Below are positions 17,735 to 25,084 of a stretch of DNA of 64,000 nt, in pieces. Under the pieces are notes generated by a model. The model had not been told where the DNA came from. It searched no databases and worked only from the letters and a program-made list of their open reading frames with translations. Numbering within the stretch: the stretch's first letter is position 1; each line of letters opens with the position of its first letter. The stretch comes from Roseburia sp. (GTDB lineage: Bacteria > Bacillota > Clostridia > Lachnospirales > Lachnospiraceae), in NCBI GenBank assembly GCA_003483745.1, contig DMYD01000016.1:1412-65411 (forward strand), read 5' to 3'. The position numbers and the translations under genes were made by a program.

Positions 17735-18464
17735 ATGTTACCTCAAGCAACGTCAGCCCGCACGCCGGTGCCGTATATCCTGCTCTTTCTCTGTTTTTTG
17801 CCTCTAAAATCTCTAACACATCCTCCGGATTTCTTCTTCCATCACCAATCTCAATCAGGGTGCCTGTTAAGATGCGCACCATATTCTGTAAAAATCCATT
17901 TCCGGTATAATAAATCCGGATCTCTCCAGGAAGTTCTTTGATCCGGATCTGAAATATCGTCCGGACGGTTGATTTTTTCATTTTTTTATTGCCGCAAAAA
18001 GATTTAAAATCATGTGTTCCACACAGGTATCCTGCCGCCTTTCTCATGCGGTTTACATCCAGCGGTTCCGTGTAATCATAAACATATCTGCGCTCAAACA
18101 CTTCCGGTATTTTCCCCGTATGGACCCGGTAAAGGTACGTCTTTTCCACCGCCTGATATCTGCTGTGGAAACGTTCATCCACACTCTTTACCTCACAGAC
18201 TGCAATATCTTCCGGAAGATACTGATTCAGATATGCTAAAATTTTATCTGCATCCCATTCCTCTTTCAGATGAAAATTAGCCGTCTGTCCTTTCGCATGT
18301 ACTCCCGCATCTGTCCTGCCGGAACCGGTAACTTCCACCTGATATCCTGCCATCTTACTCAAAACATCCTGTAATTTTCCCTGTATTGTAAGCTCCGCCG
18401 GAAGCACCTGCCACCCGCGGTAACGTGTTCCATCATATTGTAAGATCATTTTATAATTTGCCAT
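17712..18464 (-). CDS. truA: tRNA pseudouridine(38-40) synthase TruA
   Basis: 250 residues. The catalytic motif GSGRTDAGVHAKGQ carries Asp52. YDGTRYRGWQ at the N-terminus, the TYLYRVHTG segment and FLQNMVRILTGTLIEIG complete the TruA pattern. It isomerises uridines in the tRNA anticodon arm. First gene of the truA-recJ unit, with a strong promoter at 18556-18584 and a terminator-like hairpin inside its leader (18503-18538). A weak AAGG site precedes the ATG. Confidence 0.95.
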   Translation of the reverse strand: MANYKMILQYDGTRYRGWQVLPAELTIQGKLQDVLSKMAGYQVEVTGSGRTDAGVHAKGQTANFHLKEEWDADKILAYLNQYLPEDIAVCEVKSVDERFHSRYQAVEKTYLYRVHTGKIPEVFERRYVYDYTEPLDVNRMRKAAGYLCGTHDFKSFCGNKKMKKSTVRTIFQIRIKELPGEIRIYYTGNGFLQNMVRILTGTLIEIGDGRRNPEDVLEILEAKNRERAGYTAPACGLTLLEVTYGKVVCN

Positions 18465-18502
18465 ATATCTTTATTACCTTATATCTGTTATATCTGATTT
18501 TA

Positions 18503-18538
18503 GGAAAAAATACTGCCACAGATATTTTTCCTGTGGCA
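18503..18538 (-). terminator. Terminator-like hairpin in the truA leader
   Basis: Minus-strand TGCCACAG/CTGTGGCA (18531-18538 with 18514-18521) is followed by GTATTTTTTCC. It begins only about 10 nt after the predicted truA start of transcription and no other minus-strand gene precedes it, so it may be an attenuator or end a very short RNA. Confidence 0.6.
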
Positions 18539-18555
18539 TTACATCAATTATGGTT

Positions 18556-18584
18556 ATTATACCTCTGTTTCGACTAATTGACAA
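18556..18584 (-). promoter_or_regulatory. Promoter of truA-recJ
   Basis: TTGTCA (18579-18584), 17 bp, then a perfect TATAAT (18556-18561). Transcription should begin near 18549, giving a leader of about 85 nt. Confidence 0.7.
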
Positions 18585-18642
18585 ACCATAAACCACATTT
18601 TCTCCTGCGTTATTCTAATGATTCTCCAAATAATTTATGCAC

Positions 18643-18668
18643 ACTTTTCGTAAACCACATCATATAAT
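18643..18668 (+). promoter_or_regulatory. Possible mother-cell (sigma-K-type) promoter of the SleC-like gene
   Basis: AC at 18643-18644, a 16-bp spacer, then CATATAAT at 18661-18668. This fits the sigma-K consensus AC-N16-CATAnnnT and partly the related sigma-E -10. It is about 30 bp upstream of the gene. The motif is short, so chance occurrence is possible, but the sporulation role of the gene makes it plausible. Confidence 0.4.
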
Positions 18669-18695
18669 AGAATGAATGAATCTACGAGGTTTTTC

Positions 18696-19955
18696 ATGTC
18701 AGATATTGCCTATACACAAAATAATATCGATCAGGGTGAGTTAAAGATCCAGGTCACGGCAAGAGGAAGCAACCGACCGATCACAAACGCCCGTGTGTCG
18801 ATCTCCTATTCCGGTGATCCGGACAGTGTCATTGAGGAGGTGAATACAGATGCATCCGGTATGTCCGAACAAATTACGCTTCCTGCGCCTCCGCTTGAAT
18901 ACTCGATGGAACCTGGCGAAAACCAGCCGTTCTCGCAGTATAGTATTCAAGTCGACGCTGAAGGATTCCGCCCATTTACTGTGTCAGGAATTGAACTGTT
19001 TTCGGAACAGTTATCGCTTCAGGAAGTACGAATGGATGAGATGGATGCACCGGGAAACCCGGTAGACACCATTGTAATCCCGGTCAATACACTCTGGGGA
19101 GACTTTCCGCCGAAAATTGCAGAGTCGGAGATCAAACCGATTTCTGAGACCGGTGAAATTGTCTTAAGCAGGGTCGTGATACCGGAATATGTCGTAGTAC
19201 ATGACGGCCCGCCAAACGATACAACCGCACGCGATTATTATGTGCGATACAAGGATTACATCAAAAATGTGGCATCCAGTGAGATCTATTCCACCTGGCC
19301 GGATGCGACGCTGCGCGCAAATATTCTTGCAATCATGTCATTTACGTTAAACCGGGTGTACACGGAGTGGTACCGCAACAAAGGCTACAGTTTCACGATC
19401 ACCTCCTCCACTGCCTATGACCAGAAATTTACCTACGGCAGAAACATTTTCCAGAGTATTTCCGACATCGTGGATGAGATGTTCCAGAACTTCTTATCCA
19501 GACCTAACGTCAGTCAGCCGATCTTAACACAATACTGCGATGGGGAACGTGTGACCTGCAGCAACTGGCTGAGCCAGTGGGGAAGCAAATTCTTAGGCGA
19601 CCAGAACTACGAAGCGATTGAAATTCTGCGTTATTATTACGGAAACAACATGTACATCAATACGGCAGAGGAAGTATCCGGAATCCCGGCTTCCTGGCCG
19701 AGAGTCGATCTTACGATTGGTTCGACAGGCGAAAAAGTGCGCCAGATCCAGGAGGAACTCGCACGGATTTCAAGATCCTACCCTGCCATTCCGACAGTTA
19801 CACCGGACGGAATCTACGGGCCTGCCACAAGGGAAGCTGTCGAAGTTTTCCAGCGTGTCTTCGGTCTGCCGGTCACCGGCGTCATTGACTACCGTACCTG
19901 GTATAAGATCTCTGAAATTTATGTGGCCGTGTCGCGGATCGCGGAACTGGTTTAA
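18696..19955 (+). CDS. SleC-like spore cortex-lytic enzyme with peptidoglycan-binding domain
   Basis: 419 residues from ATG 18696, which has GAGG 6 bp upstream; an ATG 24 bp earlier is in frame but has no such site. An N-terminal beta-rich region (LKIQVTARGSNRPITNARVS) precedes a central domain with ARDYYVRYKDYIKNVASSEI, LNRVYTEWYRNKGYSFTITS and TQYCDGERVTC..LSQWGSKFL, the pattern of clostridial SleC cortex-lytic enzymes. The C-terminus is a PG_binding_1 domain (GSTGEKVRQIQEELARIS, DGIYGPATREAVEVFQ). It would cut spore cortex peptidoglycan during germination. No signal peptide is apparent, as in mother-cell-made SleC. It is the only long plus-strand gene between 6 and 51 kb. Confidence 0.8.
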   Translation: MSDIAYTQNNIDQGELKIQVTARGSNRPITNARVSISYSGDPDSVIEEVNTDASGMSEQITLPAPPLEYSMEPGENQPFSQYSIQVDAEGFRPFTVSGIELFSEQLSLQEVRMDEMDAPGNPVDTIVIPVNTLWGDFPPKIAESEIKPISETGEIVLSRVVIPEYVVVHDGPPNDTTARDYYVRYKDYIKNVASSEIYSTWPDATLRANILAIMSFTLNRVYTEWYRNKGYSFTITSSTAYDQKFTYGRNIFQSISDIVDEMFQNFLSRPNVSQPILTQYCDGERVTCSNWLSQWGSKFLGDQNYEAIEILRYYYGNNMYINTAEEVSGIPASWPRVDLTIGSTGEKVRQIQEELARISRSYPAIPTVTPDGIYGPATREAVEVFQRVFGLPVTGVIDYRTWYKISEIYVAVSRIAELV

Positions 19956-19963
19956 ATGTAAAA

Positions 19964-20009
19964 GGGGCAGTCACACCAAATACTTTGTGCGGCTGCTCCC
20001 AATCTTTTT
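19964..20009. terminator. Bidirectional terminator between the SleC-like gene and glmS
   Basis: Imperfect stem GGGGCAGTCACAC / GTGCGGCTGCTCCC, followed on the plus strand by AATCTTTTT and on the minus strand by CCTTTTAC. It can serve both convergent genes. Confidence 0.75.
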
Positions 20010-20048
20010 ATGCTCAGATACGCGGTCTTTTGCCCATTCCCGGACACT
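20007..20048 (+). repeat. Inverted-repeat copy 1 flanking glmS
   Basis: Plus-strand sequence here (TATGCTCAGATACGCGGTCT onward) matches the minus strand at 22193-22237 at 24 of the first 25 positions. After a diverged stretch of about 14 nt, both end CCGGACAC. The pair brackets glmS and its ribozyme in opposite orientations. Confidence 0.75.
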
Positions 20049-20079
20049 TTTTTCCACATATCTTTCTATTTTTACTCTC

Positions 20080-21900
20080 TTATTCCACCGTTACAACTTT
20101 CGCTAAGTTTCTTGGCTTATCCACATCAAATCCCTTGTCGGAAGAAACATAATAAGCAAGCAGCTGCAGTGCTACGGACGCAGGCATTACCATAAATTCA
20201 TCCTGCATATCCGGCAGATGGAACGTATCGTATGCACGGTCAATATCTTTTGCAAGACTTTCCTTGATAAAGAGCACGATATCCGCACCTCTTGACCGGA
20301 CTTCTTTGATGTTTGAGAGCTCTTTTGACATTAATTTTTCCTGTGTCACTGCTGCAACGACCGGTGTATCCTGCGTGATGAGTGCAATCGGTCCGTGTTT
20401 TAATTCGCCGGACGCGTATGCCTCAGAATGAATGTAGGATACCTCCTTTAACTTCAGAGATCCCTCTAATAAAATAGAGTAATCAAGTCCGCGGCCAATC
20501 ATAAACAGATCTTTTGCCTCTAACACTTTGTTGGCAAGTTTATGGATCTCCTGACGACCTTCTAACACCTTTTTCATGACATCCGGCGTACGCTGCAGTT
20601 CACGGACAAAACTCTGTGTCTCCTCCTGTGAAAAAACACCGCGAAGCTGTGCCATCTTTGCCACGATCAGATAAAATACTGCAAGCTGTGTCGTATATGC
20701 TTTCGTACTCGCAACTGCAATCTCCGGTCCTGCATTTGTGTAGAGCACATAATCACTCTCACGCGCAATAGACGATCCTTTCACATTGATGATGGATAAA
20801 CTTTTTGCTCCACGTTTTTTTGCATACTTGACTGCCTCTAACGTATCGATTGTTTCACCGGACTGTGAAACTGCAATAACCAATGATTTCTCATCGATAA
20901 CCGGATCTGAATACATGAACTCGGATGCCATATCAACATCAATATGCATATGAAGGATTGACTTTACAAGTGCCTGTGCCACAAGTCCGGCATGCATTGC
21001 TGTACCACACGCGATAATATTAACGCGCTCACACTGTGTAAAGATCTCATCCGGCACACCGTCTGCTGTAAAATCCGGCATTCCACTTGTGATGCGGTTT
21101 GTGATTGTGCGCTCGATCGCATCCGGCTGTTCCATGATCTCTTTTTCCATATAAAATGGATATCCGTTCTTTCCGGCGTTGTTCAGTTCCCAGTCTACCT
21201 CAAGATAGTCCGGTTCAACCTGATTACCATTGAAATCCTTTAAGACAAGTGCGTCTTTTGTCAGTTTTAAAATATGATACTCCGGAACAACAAAATAACG
21301 GTTTGTAAAACGGCACAGTGCTGTCAGGTCAGAAGCAAGCATTGCTCCCTCTTTGCAGAGTGTTGCAACGATCGGGCTGACATTTCTGGTAGAGTAAATT
21401 TCGCCCTGATGATCTTCAAATAAAATAACTAAAGCAAACGTTCCTTTTAATTTGGATACTGTCTTTTTGATGGCTTCATCCGGATCACCGGTATAAAACT
21501 TATTTAAAAGTGCTGCCACAACTTCACTATCTGTCTCTGATTTTAAAACACTTTCCAGCTCATAATCTGCGATCAGCTCTCTGTAATTTTCAATGATACC
21601 GTTGTGCACTAAAGTCACTTTTCCAACCTGATGCGGATGTGCATTCGTGTCATTTACGCCCCCATGGGTTGCCCATCTGGTATGACCGATTCCACACTCT
21701 GTGATGAATTTCTCTGACTCACAGATGGCTCTTAAATCTTTCACTCTTCCCGCACATTTATAAACCTTTGTCTGTTTTGCGTCAGTATCCGCCACAGCAA
21801 TTCCCGCACTGTCATATCCGCGGTACTCAAGGAACTCTAAAGCGTCAAGTAACACGCTTTTTACATCTTCACTGCCTGTATAACCAATAATTCCACACAT
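20080..21900 (-). CDS. glmS: Glutamine--fructose-6-phosphate aminotransferase GlmS
   Basis: 606 residues from the ATG at 21898-21900 (AGAGGAAA upstream). This start leaves MCGIIGY, whose Cys2 is the N-terminal amidotransferase nucleophile; a longer in-frame start would bury it. Class II glutaminase motifs are GYDSAGIAV and GIGHTRWATHGG. Two SIS domains follow (NIIACGTAMHAG, AVSQSGETIDTLEA, FMIGRGLDYSI, SEAYASGELKHGPIALI), ending NLAKVVTVE. It makes glucosamine-6-phosphate for peptidoglycan. It is controlled by the self-cleaving ribozyme just upstream. Confidence 0.97.
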   Translation of the reverse strand: MCGIIGYTGSEDVKSVLLDALEFLEYRGYDSAGIAVADTDAKQTKVYKCAGRVKDLRAICESEKFITECGIGHTRWATHGGVNDTNAHPHQVGKVTLVHNGIIENYRELIADYELESVLKSETDSEVVAALLNKFYTGDPDEAIKKTVSKLKGTFALVILFEDHQGEIYSTRNVSPIVATLCKEGAMLASDLTALCRFTNRYFVVPEYHILKLTKDALVLKDFNGNQVEPDYLEVDWELNNAGKNGYPFYMEKEIMEQPDAIERTITNRITSGMPDFTADGVPDEIFTQCERVNIIACGTAMHAGLVAQALVKSILHMHIDVDMASEFMYSDPVIDEKSLVIAVSQSGETIDTLEAVKYAKKRGAKSLSIINVKGSSIARESDYVLYTNAGPEIAVASTKAYTTQLAVFYLIVAKMAQLRGVFSQEETQSFVRELQRTPDVMKKVLEGRQEIHKLANKVLEAKDLFMIGRGLDYSILLEGSLKLKEVSYIHSEAYASGELKHGPIALITQDTPVVAAVTQEKLMSKELSNIKEVRSRGADIVLFIKESLAKDIDRAYDTFHLPDMQDEFMVMPASVALQLLAYYVSSDKGFDVDKPRNLAKVVTVE

Positions 21901-21988
21901 AAATTTTCCTCTTTTCTCATATATTCCTAATTCCCGGCATACTCTCTGCCGATGCATTTATTTCTCTGATAAATCCCATTATCTTTTT

Positions 21989-22180
21989 CTGACAACAACA
22001 TCTCCTGCTGTCTTCTCCCTTATATCGTATTTGTTTTGCAGTCACCTGCATATTTGCCGATATATCTCGCACTGGAAGTGTACGGAAGAGCATCCGCCGA
22101 ATCTTCGATCACTCTCCTCCTCGTTAACCTGCCATTTCATCTCTGTTTTTGAGCATTTCACTGCAGGTACATGGCGCTTA
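21989..22180 (-). ncRNA. glmS ribozyme (glucosamine-6-phosphate-sensing)
   Basis: In the 427-bp leader of glmS the minus strand shows the ribozyme core. The cleavage site is A-AGCGCC, with the cut expected between 22178 and 22177. Next comes GGTTAACGAGGAGG, then TGATCGAAGATTCGGCGGAT with CTCTTCCG (the conserved double-pseudoknot core). Lastly there is GCAGGTGACTGC, the P3-type hairpin, and a terminal stem ending near 21990. These match, in order, segments of known glmS ribozymes. Glucosamine-6-phosphate binding cleaves the message and lowers glmS expression. Exact 3' limit uncertain. Confidence 0.93.
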
Positions 22181-22192
22181 TAGGAAATTTAT

Positions 22193-22237
22193 GTGTCCGG
22201 TATACGGACGCAAAGACCGCGTATCTGAACATAAAAT
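22193..22237 (-). repeat. Inverted-repeat copy 2, at the start of the glmS leader
   Basis: Partner of 20007-20048. It lies just upstream of the ribozyme cleavage site and includes a small hairpin GTCCG..CGGAC. It is probably near the 5' end of the glmS transcript. A weak promoter (TTGAAA, 18 bp, TATGTT) sits just upstream. Confidence 0.7.
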
Positions 22238-22327
22238 ATTTTTTATTCAATTTTCAAGGTTCAACATGCTTTACTATACTATGATATGAAAAAAAAGTCC
22301 AGTGTTTCCCAAAAGAGATCTTGCGTC

Positions 22328-22981
22328 TTATCCGTTTTCTAACCCATGCATAGCTTTCCAGACGGATGCACCATTTGGAATATACCGGCAAAATGCATCC
22401 ACCATAATATTACGGAATGGGCTTACTGACTCTTCTAGTCCAAAAGCTGCCGGATAATCCCTTGTTACAAGATCGATATCCTGCGCTATCTTTTCCGCAA
22501 CAGCGGCATCTTTGATTGGCACAATGCCAAATAATGTAGAGCAGTAGGCTCTGCTCCCGGTACAGGACGCCAGATATGTATAAGCAAAATCTTTCCATTC
22601 TTCCTCAAGTACACATCCAAAGATCTCTTCGTCATCAGAATTTTTTCCCTCACTTTGCATCTCATCCATCCGGATGCCAAGCTGTGCGAGGTAACCGCAG
22701 AGTTCTTTTTTCTTTCTTTTTTTCTGGAAAAAGGAGACTCCTCCCGCACCTGTTGCCTGGATCATCATCCATGCATGTAAAAAACGATCTGCCCATTTTT
22801 CTGACGGATGTTCCCCAAAGCGCTTTTTTAAAACAGAAAGCCGTTTTTCATCATAAATGGGATCTAACTTCTGTTCGATCGCAAGCTGCAGGATCCGCTC
22901 ACGTTCATTTATATCTTCAATCTCGTAATAATGTGTGGGCCAGTCCGAAAGATAATCCACATTTTCATTGTTCAAAAGCAT
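22328..22981 (-). CDS. Unknown protein (217 residues)
   Basis: I do not recognise this family. It is a soluble, mostly helical protein with no signal peptide or membrane segment. Features include a basic patch (FFQKKRKKKEL, about residue 85), Trp-rich N-terminal helices, and a conserved-looking CTGSRAYCSTLFGIVPI stretch. It starts immediately next to the stop codon of the second sugar-binding lipoprotein and is the last gene of the sensing operon. Relatives that I vaguely recall as DUF6553 occur in Lachnospiraceae, but this is not verified. Confidence 0.7.
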   Translation of the reverse strand: MLLNNENVDYLSDWPTHYYEIEDINERERILQLAIEQKLDPIYDEKRLSVLKKRFGEHPSEKWADRFLHAWMMIQATGAGGVSFFQKKRKKKELCGYLAQLGIRMDEMQSEGKNSDDEEIFGCVLEEEWKDFAYTYLASCTGSRAYCSTLFGIVPIKDAAVAEKIAQDIDLVTRDYPAAFGLEESVSPFRNIMVDAFCRYIPNGASVWKAMHGLENG

Positions 22982-24037
22982 TTACTCTGTATCTCCTTCC
23001 ATATACGAATTCACATCATCATAGGTCACTCTCGCATAAGGCAGACGGATATATTTACCATCGATCAGGTTCAGATCCGACAGGTCTCCACCGGTAGAAA
23101 GCTGATATGCAAGATTTAACATCGCATTTGCCTGACCTTCCTTATCATTATAGACTGTTCCAATCATCTCTTTATTTTTGACTGCCTCCAACCCTGCATC
23201 CGTCCCATCGATCCCAATAACTGCCGGCCATTCATCCCTTGTAAGTTCGGACGCTTTGAGTGCATCAATCGCACCTAATGCCATATCATCATTATTGGCA
23301 ATCACCAGTTCCATACTGTCACCAAACTGTGCCATAAGTTGTGTCATCTTCGTCTGTGCCTGCGCGCGGTTCCAGTTTGCGATCGCATATCCTAATTTTT
23401 CTACTTCCACACCACGGTCAATCATCGTACTGACAGAATATTCAGTGCGGACAATTGCATCCTGATGTCCGGCCTCCCCCTCTAATACTACATACTGGAA
23501 AATTCCATCTCCATTTTTGTCCAGTGACGGATCCGACAGAAACGCTTCTGCCGCAAGTTCTCCCTGTATGATTCCCGACTCAAATGCCTGTGCCCCGACA
23601 TAATACAGTCTTGTCCAACGTTCCAAATCTTCCTCCACCAGTTCACGGTTGAAAAAAATAATCGGAATGTTATTTTTTTCCGCCAGATCAATGATTGCCG
23701 TCGGATCTGTCCTGTCCACCAGATTAACACAGATCACATCACATCCCTCCGTGACCATATTTTCTACCTGGCTGTTTTGTGTCGACTGACTCGCTGATGC
23801 ATTGTAAGTGTCAATATTGATGGCAACTCCCGTCTCTTCTTCCTTTTTTGTTGCATAATCATTAAAGTTCTTCATCATTTCTGACACAAATGTATCATAC
23901 TGATCATAAACAGAAATCCCTATTTTAATACTTTTCTTTACATCTTCCCTGCCGCCACAGCCACAAAGAACCACACTTGCGGCTAAAATTCCACCAAAAA
24001 CCGCTGTTACTTTTTTATATTTTTTTACTTTCTTCAA
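22982..24037 (-). CDS. Second galactose-type sugar-binding lipoprotein (MglB-like)
   Basis: About 351 residues from TTG 24035-24037, which has GGGGGA 8 bp upstream; an ATG 15 bp earlier lacks a site. A lipoprotein signal peptide ends AASVVLCGCGG. The Peripla_BP_4 fold follows: KIGISVYDQYDTFVSEM, VENMVTEGCDVICVNLVDRT, NIPIIFFNRELVEEDLERW, VVLEGEAGHQDAIVRTEYS, VIANNDDMALGAIDALKA and PAVIGIDGTDAGLEAVKN. It resembles the MglB protein at 31.7-32.9 kb but lacks its low-complexity linker. It has no dedicated permease next to it, so it may feed the same MglAC or work with the adjacent sensor. Confidence 0.88.
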   Translation of the reverse strand: MKKVKKYKKVTAVFGGILAASVVLCGCGGREDVKKSIKIGISVYDQYDTFVSEMMKNFNDYATKKEEETGVAINIDTYNASASQSTQNSQVENMVTEGCDVICVNLVDRTDPTAIIDLAEKNNIPIIFFNRELVEEDLERWTRLYYVGAQAFESGIIQGELAAEAFLSDPSLDKNGDGIFQYVVLEGEAGHQDAIVRTEYSVSTMIDRGVEVEKLGYAIANWNRAQAQTKMTQLMAQFGDSMELVIANNDDMALGAIDALKASELTRDEWPAVIGIDGTDAGLEAVKNKEMIGTVYNDKEGQANAMLNLAYQLSTGGDLSDLNLIDGKYIRLPYARVTYDDVNSYMEGDTE

Positions 24038-24103
24038 GGTTTCTTCCCCCATTTGACATGTACCAGACACCGTTCTTACCACACACTCTCTGCCCCATTG
24101 ATA

Positions 24104-25084
24104 TCACTGTACAATCGGAAATAGGATTTTTTGATTTTCCTCATCATACAGATTGTCCTTTGTGATCGTAAGGAACCCGACTCTTTCTGTTTTTGCCGAA
24201 GATAATGGCTCACGCAGCTGCCCCGCGATTGCTGCGGCACTTAAATATCCAATATTAAACTCATTTGGCACAATCAGTGCACGAATCTCACCCTTATCCA
24301 GAAAATAAACATTTTTTTCCGAACATCCAATTCCATATAGCTGGTATTTTGTATGCTCCTGTGCCTGCAGATAATCTACCGCCTGTTCTGTACCGTCATT
24401 ATCTAAGGACACTACGATATCCACTTTCTTTTTCTGCAGACACCATTCAAATGTATTATTTACATTATCTTCATCCGCCAGATTCCACGAAACAGATGCT
24501 CCTGTGGATTCGATCTTATCCATAAAACCTTTCAGACACTGCTGACCTGCTATCTGCTTTTGATTTCCGGCAAGGATTCCTATATGAATATCCTTTAATT
24601 TATCCCCGTAATCCGCGATAACAGACTCCGCCACCGCAGTTCCCATCTCATAAGACTGTGGCAGGATCGCCGCATACATTCCCTCTGCCTCCACATCGGT
24701 CCCTATTAAGATCATCCTGTCTGATCCGATTTCCGTCGCACTCCCTTCCGTATAGCTCCTGCTGTCACACATTTCAACGATCACACCCTTCGCCCCATTA
24801 TCGATTTCTCTGTGAATGATCTGGTATTCTTCCTCAATATCGGAAAATATACCCGTTGAGACCATATTTAAGCGAATATGATAATCTGCTGCTCCACGCT
24901 CAAGTCCTTCACGAAAAGAAATAAATCTGTCACTGCTGCTGTTTTCTACAATTACAGATACCGGATACCATTCCTCATCCCTGCTGCCATCAAGCATCCC
25001 ATAAGTCGCAAACGCAATAAATGCAACAATCACTATAATCACTGCAGTTAAATAGATCAAATTATTTTTTCCGGTCCGCTTCAT
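24104..25084 (-). CDS. Membrane-anchored periplasmic-binding-protein-like co-sensor
   Basis: 326 residues: one N-terminal membrane segment (NLIYLTAVIIVIVAFIAFATYGM), no lipobox, then a Peripla_BP_4 sugar-binding fold outside the cell (VSVIVENSSSDRFISFREGL, GAKGVIVEMCDSRS, IHIGILAGNQKQIAGQQCLK, VDIVVSLDNDGTEQAVDYLQ). Its start overlaps the histidine kinase by 4 bp. Tethered binding proteins encoded with YesM/LytS kinases act as co-sensors in known three-component systems such as XylFII-LytS-YesN. The same role is inferred here. Confidence 0.82.
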   Translation of the reverse strand: MKRTGKNNLIYLTAVIIVIVAFIAFATYGMLDGSRDEEWYPVSVIVENSSSDRFISFREGLERGAADYHIRLNMVSTGIFSDIEEEYQIIHREIDNGAKGVIVEMCDSRSYTEGSATEIGSDRMILIGTDVEAEGMYAAILPQSYEMGTAVAESVIADYGDKLKDIHIGILAGNQKQIAGQQCLKGFMDKIESTGASVSWNLADEDNVNNTFEWCLQKKKVDIVVSLDNDGTEQAVDYLQAQEHTKYQLYGIGCSEKNVYFLDKGEIRALIVPNEFNIGYLSAAAIAGQLREPLSSAKTERVGFLTITKDNLYDEENQKILFPIVQ

